Part shown: positions 6,223 through 13,709 of the stretch, piece after piece
How the letters are laid out: every line of letters starts with the position of its first letter
Position numbering within the stretch: the stretch's first letter is position 1
From: a virus
Direction: 5' to 3' (one strand)
IMG/VR virus record: IMGVR_UViG_3300042922_000923
Location: 1 to 64,000 of that record
DNA: 64,000 bases
Notes under the pieces: model-generated
The model's database searches: none
The model's input: only the letters and a program-made list of their open reading frames with translations
Told to the model about the DNA's origin: nothing
Program-made: the position numbers and the translations under genes

Positions 6223-8664
6223 TCATTTAGTATTGCTTTCTACCTCCTTAGCATTTTTAATAACCAGAGCTTTAGCTTCTTTGCTTTTGTTACGCTCAAC
6301 AGTATCTAAATATTTTGGTGGAAGTTTTGTAATAAACCTAGCAAATCCATCATTACACTTTATTAGGTTTAAACTGCTATATCTAGGCAATGTAAGTAGA
6401 TCCTCTAGTTCAAATGGTGCTAGTTCCTCTTTTAATTCATCATAGTTTGCCTTATCACAGCCACTTACCATGACGTAGCTTGTGTTAGCATTTTTAAGCT
6501 CTGGTCTAATATACTTAATTTGTTCTAAGCTGTGGCATGAGATAATAGGCTTACAAGTCTTCTTAGCAATTCTATTAATATGCTTCTTGAGAAGTGATTG
6601 ACAATCAGGTATTTGATATAATTCATCAAAAATTATATTAACTTTAGTTCTTTCATGCTCTGGAATATTAACATGTCTTATTTGTAGTGCACCAAGTATC
6701 TTTGTTAACCAGTAAGTGCAATAAACATCACGCTCTGGATCTGTAGGGAACATTTCCTCTGGCATACGTAAACAGATTAGTTGAGGCTTTTGCATTTCTA
6801 TAACTAAATCTATATTATTAGTACAATCCTTTTTAAGCATTAATTCTGTATAAGTGTTGTCTTTAATAGCATCAATTCTATTTAGAATACCTTGTATTTT
6901 AGTACCCTGAGTTCCTATAATTTGTGGAGGATTATCTTTAGTTCCATTAGACCATTTATCTAATTCTTCTAGATATCCAAGGTATTCCTCCAAATTCTCT
7001 AGCTGATTCTGTGGAACTTTTTCAATATAGTCATGTCTTTTTACATGATTCTCTAGAACTCCAAATACATCTTTAATTGGACCATTATTAATAAAAACTA
7101 CATAAGAGGCTGCTTTTAAGTACCTCTTCATTTGTGGTTCTAATTTAGTATCTGCATTTATAGAATCAATAAATGTTACTAACTGTTGAGCTTTCATTTT
7201 GGTACATTTATATACCTCAAACATGCTATCATTCTTAGGCTTAATTTCATTATATCCTAACCCTTGTAACTGCTCATATTTAGAACAATCTATGCTAAGA
7301 ACTTTATTTTTTGGGACATGCTTTGAAATTTCATCAGATACTTCACAATTACCACAAAAATCAAAGTTTATTACTGTCTCATTTGCTAATACTGCATCCT
7401 CAACTAAATGACAGATTAGATTAGTTTTTCCTGCTCTAGTTGGCCCTATGATACACAAAGTTAAATTTCTATAGTCAAAGTCAGTAGATAAATAAGCTTT
7501 AGTTGGAAATCCATGATATACATTGGTTCCAATACACATAACTCCCTCTTTAAGTTCATCTGGAACCTGTGTTTCTGTATTATTTATTGCAGTTATTTTA
7601 CCGTATTCAGATAGAATACTTCTTCCCGGGATCTGTAAAAACTCTGCTGCTTCATTTATACTCATAGTGTTCATTTGAATGTTAGGCCAAATATCTTCTA
7701 CAAATAATTTTTTCATCTTTTTTCTTGAATATATAAGCTCATTATTAGCTTCTTGTCCCATTACTCCAAAACCATGACAAGCACTTATAGCATTGTCTCT
7801 ACGTCTGTCTCTATCTTTAGAATCAGAAATCACTGCAATTTGAGTATTTATAACATCTAAATCTTTTTTATCTGTCGTAGCCTTTTGTAGCTTTTTACGC
7901 TCTTCACATAAGCTATTTATATCGGCCCATAGCGAATCAGCTGCTTTTTCCTGACTTCCTCCTGTGAAGTCATCAAGTACCTTTAGAAAATCTGAAAAAA
8001 GTTTTGCTGAAGTTAATACTGTAGATTTTGCTATATATTCTAGTGAAGTTTGTTTCTTATCAACAACTTTGAGATCATCTATTTTTCTCATTGTCCTATT
8101 GTACGTAGTTTGCCAACCAAATTGGCTACGAGGTATAAAATTATACACAATAGCAACTCTATCATCTTCTTTCATAATATCTATTACACTTAATATACTT
8201 CTAAGTGGTTCTATGGTCCTTTGGTCTGTATGAAGAGAAAGTGCATCCTCCTTTTTGTAAGCCATTTGATATACTTCAATGTCATTTGAAAAAGGTTTTA
8301 TTTTTTCATCTAATATTTTAACTGTAGCTCTAGGCCAGATTAATTTAACTTTATCCTCTAGCTGTTTTTCAAACCGTTCTGGAACAATAAAATAAAAGCT
8401 TGCATTACCATTTTGTATATCCATCATAAATGATATTTTATAGCTAGTTTCAAATTTTATCTTCTTTCGTTCTCTTTGAATACGCTTATCTAAGGATCTA
8501 TAAGTGTGAGCTATAGCCTTTGCAAGTGGTATACTATTAAATTCGCCTATAGACTTATGAGTTATAATTTGAAGATACTTATAGTTTGGATTAACTAGTT
8601 CAAAATAGTCTGATAACTTTATAGAACGCTCTTTTTTAAATATAGCTGCTGGAGAGAAATTCAT
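6223..8664 (-). CDS. HerA/VirD4-type DNA-transport ATPase, 813 aa
   Basis: The N-terminal about 230 residues contain 'ASFYFIVPERFEKQLEDKVK', resembling the N-terminal part of type IV coupling or conjugal-transfer proteins of Gram-positive elements. The Walker A motif is IGPTRAGKTNLI at about residue 410-420. Walker B is VNIIFDELYQIPD near residue 670, followed by the sensor-like IISCHSLEQI. This architecture fits hexameric HerA/FtsK-superfamily pumps (VirD4, TraG, VirB4-like) that move DNA or protein through a membrane. It is the last gene after five small membrane proteins, its start overlapping the stop of the last one (TAATG). No relaxase or other mating-pair gene is visible in the window. 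It could serve plasmid transfer, DNA uptake or packaging; sequence alone does not decide. Confidence 0.8.
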   Translation of the reverse strand: MNFSPAAIFKKERSIKLSDYFELVNPNYKYLQIITHKSIGEFNSIPLAKAIAHTYRSLDKRIQRERKKIKFETSYKISFMMDIQNGNASFYFIVPERFEKQLEDKVKLIWPRATVKILDEKIKPFSNDIEVYQMAYKKEDALSLHTDQRTIEPLRSILSVIDIMKEDDRVAIVYNFIPRSQFGWQTTYNRTMRKIDDLKVVDKKQTSLEYIAKSTVLTSAKLFSDFLKVLDDFTGGSQEKAADSLWADINSLCEERKKLQKATTDKKDLDVINTQIAVISDSKDRDRRRDNAISACHGFGVMGQEANNELIYSRKKMKKLFVEDIWPNIQMNTMSINEAAEFLQIPGRSILSEYGKITAINNTETQVPDELKEGVMCIGTNVYHGFPTKAYLSTDFDYRNLTLCIIGPTRAGKTNLICHLVEDAVLANETVINFDFCGNCEVSDEISKHVPKNKVLSIDCSKYEQLQGLGYNEIKPKNDSMFEVYKCTKMKAQQLVTFIDSINADTKLEPQMKRYLKAASYVVFINNGPIKDVFGVLENHVKRHDYIEKVPQNQLENLEEYLGYLEELDKWSNGTKDNPPQIIGTQGTKIQGILNRIDAIKDNTYTELMLKKDCTNNIDLVIEMQKPQLICLRMPEEMFPTDPERDVYCTYWLTKILGALQIRHVNIPEHERTKVNIIFDELYQIPDCQSLLKKHINRIAKKTCKPIISCHSLEQIKYIRPELKNANTSYVMVSGCDKANYDELKEELAPFELEDLLTLPRYSSLNLIKCNDGFARFITKLPPKYLDTVERNKSKEAKALVIKNAKEVESNTK

Positions 8665-8921
8665 TATAAAACCTCCTTTATAGCTCTTAATATAAAGAAT
8701 ATTGCTACAGATAACGTTGAATACTTAGCAGCCTTTTTCTGGCCACACATGTAGCATAGAAGGGATATTAAACAAACTAGTAAGCATATCCAATAAGAAT
8801 TATCTATAACACCTATTAGGATTCCCCTAAGCACATCTCCTATGACACCTTGTATCCAGCTTACAACTCGTTCCTTACTTGCCTCTAATGCCTCTGATGC
8901 TGTTTTTACTACAACTTCCAT
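8664..8921 (-). CDS. Small membrane protein with two spans, 85 aa
   Basis: ATG at 8921 follows GGAGGTGCAGAT. After an amphipathic N-terminus, residues about 24-60 form a hydrophobic stretch (ILIGVIDNSYWICLLVCLIS, then LLCYMC), followed by a second at about 68-82. It lacks the TMSI leader of the next four genes. Directly coupled to the ATPase gene, it is a candidate membrane partner of it. Confidence 0.65.
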   Translation of the reverse strand: MEVVVKTASEALEASKERVVSWIQGVIGDVLRGILIGVIDNSYWICLLVCLISLLCYMCGQKKAAKYSTLSVAIFFILRAIKEVL

Positions 8922-8932
8922 ATCTGCACCTC

Positions 8933-9370
8933 CTAAAATGTTTCATCTATAAGATTAAATAGCCAAGGAATTAATTTAACAACTAAATAAGCAATCAAAT
9001 ATTTCATACCTATTTGTGGAATTTCTTCTCTTCTCTTAGCAATTAGGCTTTTTCCAATCTCTAGGATACATGCTATTATACAAATCTTACCTATACTGAA
9101 TTGGAGAATAGTAATTATTTTTGAACTAGCAGCACCGACTCTTCCCATTGCCTCAGCTGCACTTTTATCTTCTGCAAAAGCCTGAACACACATCATTGAT
9201 AATGCTAAGGAGAAAACACACACTTTTCTAAGATTCTCATTCTTTAATATTTTACCTGCAATATCCTCATACTTCTTAACATTTTTATCTCTTATTATTT
9301 CATTAAGGGTAACATTTCCTCTTTCCATTTCAAAAAATTCATTGAAGCTCATTGTTAATGCTGTACTCAT
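8933..9370 (-). CDS. Shared-leader membrane protein 1, 145 aa (pilin-like layout)
   Basis: ATG at 9370 follows AGGGGGAGTTTG. Residues about 6-26 (TMSFNEFFEMERGNVTLNEI) are the leader shared with three neighbours. Then comes a hydrophobic segment with a signal-peptidase-like end (CVFSLALSMMCVQAFA, then EDK). Two further hydrophobic stretches follow (ITILQFSIGKICIIACILEI and YLIAYLVVKLIPWLFNLI), split by a basic loop (AKRREE). Long leader, cleavable-looking segment and two spans recall VirB2/TrbC-type pilins. This is analogy by layout, not proven homology. Confidence 0.65.
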   Translation of the reverse strand: MSTALTMSFNEFFEMERGNVTLNEIIRDKNVKKYEDIAGKILKNENLRKVCVFSLALSMMCVQAFAEDKSAAEAMGRVGAASSKIITILQFSIGKICIIACILEIGKSLIAKRREEIPQIGMKYLIAYLVVKLIPWLFNLIDETF

Positions 9371-9385
9371 AATTTCAAACTCCCC

Positions 9386-9718
9386 CTATAATATTGCTGT
9401 AAACAGCTTATATCCAAATTTTATAGTTTCAGTTGTTAATTTATAAAGAAGATCAAAACCTTCTTTTAATAATTCCTTTTGAGCTTCAGGTGAACTATCT
9501 CTAGCAAAAACCTGTGCTGTTTCAGATGGTGTAATCAAGTAATAACTTGATATAGTTCCTGCTATAATGGTAATAGCTACAAGTTTACTTGCTTGCTCTG
9601 GAGTAAGGTGTGGTACATTGTCTAGAAAACTTCCTGAATCCTTTAAATCACTATACTTAATTTCGTTCCTTTGAACTTTCATAAAATCATGAATACTCAT
9701 TGTAATCTCTTTTTTCAT
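9386..9718 (-). CDS. Shared-leader membrane protein 2, 110 aa
   Basis: ATG at 9718 with AAGGAGAAGAAG upstream. The leader is TMSIHDFMKVQRNEIKYSDL. A hydrophobic segment follows (LVAITIIAGTISSYYLI), then TPSETAQVFARDSS, which could be a signal-peptidase site after VFA. The C-terminus has an amphipathic helix (ETIKFGYKLFTAIL). It is shorter than the first paralog and has one clear span. It shares only the leader and general layout with its neighbours, so the leader seems to be the conserved functional element. Confidence 0.6.
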   Translation of the reverse strand: MKKEITMSIHDFMKVQRNEIKYSDLKDSGSFLDNVPHLTPEQASKLVAITIIAGTISSYYLITPSETAQVFARDSSPEAQKELLKEGFDLLYKLTTETIKFGYKLFTAIL

Positions 9719-9730
9719 AACTTCTTCTCC

Positions 9731-10012
9731 TTATAAAATTGATGCTGTTGATGTGATAACCTCATAGGCTACCTCTAGTAATACTGCTGTTGTGATATAT
9801 AAAACTTCTATTGCACTTACTGTATTATTTGTATCTAGTGCCATAGCTTTTACTGGTAGAGGTAAAGACATAGGCATGAAACAAACTAAAGATATTAGTA
9901 GTAACCTTGTTTTTAAATTTAATTCTGAAGGAACCTTTAAGTCTGTTACTGATAAATTTCCTCTGTTTATTTCCATAAATTCGTGAATTGACATTGTAAT
10001 TTCCTTTCTCAT
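9731..10012 (-). CDS. Shared-leader membrane protein 3, 93 aa
   Basis: The start is set to ATG 10012 (MRKEITMSIHEFMEINRGN) because GGAGGCTATT lies just ahead; an upstream ATG at 10027 would place the ribosome binding site inside the gene. After the leader, residues about 31-52 are hydrophobic and end LPLPVKAMA, a plausible signal-peptidase I site. A second hydrophobic segment (SAIEVLYITTAVLLEVAYEV) closes the protein. Confidence 0.6.
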   Translation of the reverse strand: MRKEITMSIHEFMEINRGNLSVTDLKVPSELNLKTRLLLISLVCFMPMSLPLPVKAMALDTNNTVSAIEVLYITTAVLLEVAYEVITSTASIL

Positions 10013-10066
10013 TTTAATAGCCTCCATGCATAATATTTATTTTAATTGACATACTAAGTTTATAAA

Positions 10067-10609
10067 TTAAATTTGACGTAGAATATCTAAACTATTAGAA
10101 TAAGCTACTTGTTCCATCATTGAGCTAAAAGCTAAAGTAACATCAGGCATATGAAGATTTGGAATAGTTTCTAGTATTAACTTAAAGAAGTCATCTGCAA
10201 AGTAGACTGTACAAAAAGCTAGTCCATATTTTAAAACTTCAGATGGTATGCTTTTCCAGAATCTATTTTTTATAGCAGCTCTAACTTCATGTATGCCTGC
10301 AAATGCACAAGTTCCATAGGTTATATTTTTAATAACATTTAATAGAATCTCAGGTTTTGGTACAGTTACTATCTGCTCAGTGGATAATGAAGAAGCTGGA
10401 ATTGCAGTAGTAGCAAATGTAACTGTTGGGTTAGCTATAGCACATACTGTAGCTAATATAGCAACTGAGACAGCATATTTAAAATCGTCATTATTTACTA
10501 TTTTTTCAAAAGGAGTTTCTAATCCATTCTCCTTAATTATTTCATTTACTGTTAAATTTCCACGTTCCATTTCCATAAATTGACTTATTGACATTGTTAC
10601 TTTTTTCAT
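10067..10609 (-). CDS. Shared-leader membrane protein 4, 180 aa
   Basis: ATG at 10609 follows GGAGGAATAAAA. The leader is TMSISQFMEMERGNLTVNEI, nearly identical to the leader of protein 1. Next comes a hydrophobic segment ending NPTVTFA (possible cleavage), then about 35 polar residues, a second hydrophobic region and an amphipathic region around VLKYGLAFCTVYFADDFFKL. It is the first gene of the operon that ends with the ATPase. No function is known. Confidence 0.65.
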   Translation of the reverse strand: MKKVTMSISQFMEMERGNLTVNEIIKENGLETPFEKIVNNDDFKYAVSVAILATVCAIANPTVTFATTAIPASSLSTEQIVTVPKPEILLNVIKNITYGTCAFAGIHEVRAAIKNRFWKSIPSEVLKYGLAFCTVYFADDFFKLILETIPNLHMPDVTLAFSSMMEQVAYSNSLDILRQI

Positions 10610-10708
10610 TTTTATTCCTCCAGAATTAAATTATTTTTTTTGAATTTACGAATAATTAAAATTAAAATGGTTAAACTAATATCATAAAATTAAAGCGAGG
10701 TGATTATT

Positions 10709-10777
10709 ATGTTCTCTTTCGTAGTTGGCGCAAGTTTCATGTATGCCTTAGCAGAAGCTGCTTGTAGATTTTTCTAA
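10709..10777 (+). CDS. 22-residue hydrophobic peptide on the opposite strand
   Basis: ATG at 10709 has a good GAGGTGATT site 7 nt ahead and encodes MFSFVVGASFMYALAEAACR plus FF. It is the only plus-strand reading frame with a proper ribosome binding site in this minus-strand half of the window. It is followed by a structured region and a plus-strand terminator at 10894-10929. The layout (short hydrophobic peptide, long structured 3' part) resembles type I toxin genes, but no antisense RNA was found, so this is only a candidate. Confidence 0.4.
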   Translation: MFSFVVGASFMYALAEAACRFF

Positions 10778-10847
10778 TTCTTAATATTTTCTTAAGATTT
10801 ATATAGATATACACAAAACTGGAACCTTTCGCTTTTGCCCTGCATAT

Positions 10848-10929
10848 GCTAACGTGTAGCGTAACGCAGTGAGCAGAGCGAGTTAGCTTACTGGCCTAAG
10901 TCTGCATATGTGGATTTAGGCTTATTTTT
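10848..10929 (+). ncRNA. Structured 3' region with terminator downstream of the 22-aa ORF
   Basis: GCTAAC (10848-10853) can pair with GTTAGC (10882-10887) around a GC-rich loop. Immediately after, GCCTAA (10894-10899) pairs with TTAGGC (10916-10921) followed by TTATTTTTT, a plus-strand terminator. The segment is distinctly more GC-rich than its surroundings and CTGCATATG occurs twice. It could be the 3' UTR of the small ORF or a free small RNA. The remainder of the gap up to 11012 shows nothing clear. Confidence 0.45.
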
Positions 10930-11012
10930 TACCAAAAATGCTTTTTTTAAGCATATTTTTATGGAAATATATGGTTTTCGTTAGACCTTAACTGACTTTA
11001 AAATTACATAAA

Positions 11013-11207
11013 TTATTCTGTACTTTGTTCTTTAGTATTATTAGAATGTTTGTGTTTTTCCATATCTTCTCTTATTAAGCCTTTAACATAGTAGCTAAAA
11101 TCTTTCCCTTCTAGATACTTCAGCATGTCATCTTCTGTCTTTTTAAAGCTCACCGTTTTTGCTGGTGGCCTGTCTTTCTTTTTCCCCTGAGTTGTCTTAG
11201 TATTCAT
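11013..11207 (-). CDS. Small ribbon-helix-helix-like DNA-binding protein, 64 aa
   Basis: ATG at 11207 follows TTAGGAGGAC. The core KTVSFKKTEDDMLKYLEGKD then FSYYVKGLIREDMEK has the beta-strand, helix, helix layout of ribbon-helix-helix plasmid proteins, with basic N-terminal and polar C-terminal tails. It lies downstream of the ParMR terminator, so it is probably a separate gene. It might be a second centromere-binding or copy-control protein. Confidence 0.55.
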   Translation of the reverse strand: MNTKTTQGKKKDRPPAKTVSFKKTEDDMLKYLEGKDFSYYVKGLIREDMEKHKHSNNTKEQSTE

Positions 11208-11310
11208 TGTTTGTCCTCCTAATGTCTTTTGATAATATATCTTATACAGAAGTTCACTGAAATGTGCAGTAATTTCATGAAATTTTTTGAAATTTCAATA
11301 AAAATTTGTA

Positions 11311-11341
11311 TAAAAAAAGGTGCTGCCTTTGCAACACCTTT
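11311..11341 (-). terminator. Terminator of the parM-parR operon
   Basis: On the minus strand the stem AAGGTG/CACCTT (with inner TGC/GCA pairing) is followed by seven T. It sits 6 bp after the stop of the ParR-like gene. Confidence 0.75.
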
Positions 11342-11346
11342 AAAAA

Positions 11347-11571
11347 TCAGGTTCCTATAATTTCATCAATAGAAGTCAGTACCTTTTCATTCTTTACTTT
11401 TTGTTCGTTTTCCTCTTTTTTAGGTTCTATTTGAACACTTTTGCAGTTGTCTAAGTCATTATTTATCAAATAATTGATGTAATTACTGAAGTCAAAGCCA
11501 CGTTCTTTAGCTTTGGTTTCTGCTTTTTGCAAAATATTAGTATCTAAACTGATATTTTTACTTTTTTTCAA
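11347..11571 (-). CDS. parR: ParR-like ribbon-helix-helix partition adaptor, 74 aa
   Basis: TTG start at 11571 behind GTAGGAGTGAG; the frame overlaps the end of the parM-like gene by 14 bp. N-terminal residues 1-45 (KNISLDTNILQKAETKAKER, then GFDFSNYINYLINND) fit a ribbon-helix-helix DNA-binding fold. The rest is a charged tail ending SIDEIIGT, as expected for the filament-binding end of ParR. Position directly after an actin-like gene is the main reason for the name; it is shorter than most ParR proteins. Confidence 0.65.
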   Translation of the reverse strand: MKKSKNISLDTNILQKAETKAKERGFDFSNYINYLINNDLDNCKSVQIEPKKEENEQKVKNEKVLTSIDEIIGT

Positions 11572-12460
11572 ACTTGCTCACTCCTACCTGATAGAACGCT
11601 TTAGCGTTTAGGTATATATCATCCTTTTTAACTGGTTCCGGTAAGTATTTCTTTAGATCCCATGAACCACCACCCATAAAGTTTCTTATAGATGTATGAT
11701 ATTCCTTAAATCTATTAACAACATTCATAATAATTTCATCTGTGTGATCCTGAAGTATTTTATCTATGAGATTAGTTACATCAATATCTTTACCATCAAC
11801 AATAATTTTATTATCCTTTATAATTTTTACAGCTCTTAAAGTATCATAGGATACTCTATGCTTTGCTTTAATAGCTTGTACAACTTTATCATAGAGCTTT
11901 AACATGCCTAGTTCAAATGTTCCAGTCTTAACTAGTGTAAGGTCATTAAATAAGCTTACATCAACAGTAAGACCTCCAATATCTATAACAATGTTATCAG
12001 TTCCTTCAAAGTCTTGAGGGTTTAAAATAAATAATCCTGCTGACTGTGGAAATACAATACACTTTCTAATTGTAAAACGTTTTGGTACATTATTGATTAC
12101 AATAGTCTCAGTAATATCCTCTAAGCTCTCCATTAGCTCTTGTTTCTGATCCTGAAAGTACTCAGCTGGAAGACCAGTAATAAGATAAATATCAGCTACA
12201 GTATCATTTTTCATTTGTCTTGCTATTGCTGTAAATAAGCATAGCCTAAAAATTGGATCTTGAATCTTATTAAGTGCAGTACTAAATTTTCCTGACCTTT
12301 CTCCAATAGTATAGCTCTTTCCATTGTGTTCTATTTTTATAGCTTTTTTATTTACCTCATTTGTACCTTCTACAAGTGTACTTAAAAATATGTCTGTTCC
12401 CTTTGCTCCACATACTTTTGTATGTAGATATCCTACATCAATACCTAAAATATAGCTCAT
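11558..12460 (-). CDS. parM: Actin-like plasmid segregation ATPase (ParM family), 300 aa
   Basis: ATG at 12460 follows TTAAGGGAGGAATT. Actin-fold signatures are clear: phosphate 1 loop LGIDVGYLHTKV (4-15), phosphate 2 loop VIDIGGLTVDVSLF at about 157-170, and the adenosine motif FMGGGSWDLKKY near residue 265. The length is typical for ParM/Alp proteins. These polymerise into filaments that push sister plasmids apart through ParR bound at parC. The overlapping ParR-like gene downstream and the iteron-overlaid promoter upstream complete a type II partition locus, so the replicon is likely maintained extrachromosomally. Confidence 0.9.
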   Translation of the reverse strand: MSYILGIDVGYLHTKVCGAKGTDIFLSTLVEGTNEVNKKAIKIEHNGKSYTIGERSGKFSTALNKIQDPIFRLCLFTAIARQMKNDTVADIYLITGLPAEYFQDQKQELMESLEDITETIVINNVPKRFTIRKCIVFPQSAGLFILNPQDFEGTDNIVIDIGGLTVDVSLFNDLTLVKTGTFELGMLKLYDKVVQAIKAKHRVSYDTLRAVKIIKDNKIIVDGKDIDVTNLIDKILQDHTDEIIMNVVNRFKEYHTSIRNFMGGGSWDLKKYLPEPVKKDDIYLNAKAFYQVGVSKFEKK

Positions 12461-12480
12461 TCTAAAAATTCCTCCCTTAA

Positions 12481-12568
12481 ATTATGTGTATGTTATGCTC
12501 ATGTTATACACACATGTTTCATTATTTTATACTTCTCAAGAACATTATATGTAAATTATGCGCATGTT
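12481..12568. repeat. Candidate parC centromere: three direct repeats and an inverted repeat
   Basis: Three copies of RTTATGYKYATGTT occur at 12481-12494, 12492-12505 and 12555-12568. Next to the first, ATGTGTAT (12484-12491) is mirrored by ATACACACAT starting at about 12506. The third copy lies in the spacer of the parM promoter. Repeats directly ahead of parM that overlap its promoter are the usual form of parC, where ParR binds and represses the operon. Confidence 0.65.
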
Positions 12569-12573
12569 GTCAA
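12544..12573 (-). promoter_or_regulatory. Promoter of the parM-parR operon
   Basis: Minus strand: consensus TTGACA (12573-12568), an 18-bp spacer, consensus TATAAT (12549-12544). The spacer carries an iteron (ATTATGCGCATGTT on the plus strand), so binding of ParR would block RNA polymerase. Confidence 0.8.
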
Positions 12574-12745
12574 CATTTTCTGCATTAAATGCTAAAAAAA
12601 TAAGGAATAACGTAAAAGTTACACGCTATTCCTTAGAAAATAATATTTTAGTAGAACGTCTGTCTAAATATAACATATATGCTAAACTATTTCAATTTGT
12701 TACAGAAAAATTTTTATATTTCATATTTCCTTTTATAGTAAGCTG

Positions 12746-12838
12746 TGCTATAATAATCCTAATGAATGTACTAATTCATAAATTAATTTCTCATTTGCCC
12801 TCATGCAAAAAACAGTAGTTGGTAGGCTACTGTTTTTT
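12746..12838 (+). ncRNA. Small RNA gene copy 1, transcribed against its neighbours
   Basis: An extended -10 (TGC-TATAAT, 12746-12754) is followed 40-50 nt later by TTTGCCCTCA and a terminator hairpin AACAGTAG/CTACTGTT (12811-12834) with a T-run. The predicted RNA is about 75-80 nt. Promoter, TTTGCCCTCA and hairpin are all repeated at 13723-13803 with the same order and strand. The rest of the gap (12575-12745) holds only a short inverted repeat AAGGAATA/TATTCCTT at about 12601-12632. Confidence 0.55.
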
Positions 12839-12846
12839 ATTTGCTG

Positions 12847-13182
12847 CTAATACATATTGTAGTTCTTTACCAATTTAGCATTAATAAGAGCTACTAGTGC
12901 TTCCATTTGAACTAAAGTTAAACTAGATGCTAGATTAGGAGATAAATAATATCCATTCGTATAGACTGGGATGCACTGTGTCTTTTCTGATAACCAGATT
13001 ATTGGACTAGTACTCAAAGGCATTTCAGCATTAATTATGTTTTTAGGTTTGTTATAGATCCTTATTAGGCATTCCACGTGACTAGGCTGTGCGTATTCTA
13101 CTTCTCCTGTAGGATGAACTATTGCTTCACAATAGTTAATATGCTTATGCTCCTTTATAAACTCTTTAAAATTACGTTTCAT
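12847..13182 (-). CDS. Hypothetical protein, 111 aa
   Basis: ATG at 13182 with GAGGGAGAAGAG upstream. The protein is a mixed alpha/beta soluble chain (KTQCIPVYTNGYYLSPNLAS), ending with a helical part (LVQMEALVALINAKLVKNY). There is no recognised motif. It ends next to the bidirectional terminator shared with the small RNA at 12746-12838. Confidence 0.55.
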   Translation of the reverse strand: MKRNFKEFIKEHKHINYCEAIVHPTGEVEYAQPSHVECLIRIYNKPKNIINAEMPLSTSPIIWLSEKTQCIPVYTNGYYLSPNLASSLTLVQMEALVALINAKLVKNYNMY

Positions 13183-13232
13183 TACTGCTCTTCTCCCTCT
13201 TATTCTGACTTTTGATTATACTATTTTAATTA

Positions 13233-13454
13233 CTAAGCTTCCAAATGAGTGCAACCATCTACATATCTGTTAAAGCTATAGTCAACATGATACGCTCCAA
13301 ACCATTCTGATTTTTCATTCATACACATATTTGAAGATGCAGGATAAGAATATTGTTTACTATGCTTACATTCCTTACATTTTCCATTATATACACAGTC
13401 TTCATGTTTATCTTTTATAATAATTTTCTTTTCCAGTGCTTCTTTAAATGTCAA
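13233..13454 (-). CDS. Small Cys-rich protein, 73 aa
   Basis: TTG start at 13454 with AAGGAG 8-9 nt ahead; an upstream in-frame TTG at 13463 overlaps that site. The Cys pattern CVYNGKCKECKHSKQYS, then NMCMNEKSEWFGA, then DGCTH suggests a zinc-binding fold like the other small Cys-rich proteins of this element. A junction repeat (13479-13494) precedes it. Confidence 0.55.
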   Translation of the reverse strand: MTFKEALEKKIIIKDKHEDCVYNGKCKECKHSKQYSYPASSNMCMNEKSEWFGAYHVDYSFNRYVDGCTHLEA

Positions 13455-13491
13455 ATAAATCAACTCCTTCCTAATATATTAGTATTGCGAA

Positions 13492-13689
13492 CTACTGATT
13501 TAATAATTCTTCATAAGTAAGTTCTTTAATTTGCTTAACCTCATAAATTAATACGCTATTAATAACATCGTTTTTAAATCTTTCACTTTTTAATGTATTT
13601 CTCATTGATTCTGTAAGTTTTTCCTCTGTATCACTTTCAAATGTAACATTTTCATTTTTATTTAAACTAACTTTTGCTTGATATAACAT
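13492..13689 (-). CDS. Hypothetical protein, 65 aa
   Basis: ATG at 13689 behind AAAGGAGGAATT. The N-terminal half is beta (YQAKVSLNKNENVTFES), followed by a helix with TEEKLTESMRNTLK and an acidic end. Its stop codon lies inside the 16-bp junction repeat. It is transcribed away from the divergent small RNA gene at 13723, so the two may share a control region. Function unknown. Confidence 0.55.
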   Translation of the reverse strand: MLYQAKVSLNKNENVTFESDTEEKLTESMRNTLKSERFKNDVINSVLIYEVKQIKELTYEELLNQ

Positions 13690-13709
13690 TTTTAATTCCT
13701 CCTTTTATT

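Noticed and set aside
10848-10887. GC-rich stem with GAGCGAG-like repeats resembling viral terminal repeats
   Set aside because: Only a short chance likeness; it is better explained as part of the 3' structure of the small transcription unit.
12558-12818. An 86-residue plus-strand frame with a hydrophobic part
   Set aside because: It begins inside the parM promoter, has no ribosome binding site at any in-frame start, and its end overlaps the small RNA unit. I prefer the RNA reading, though a short membrane peptide cannot be fully excluded.
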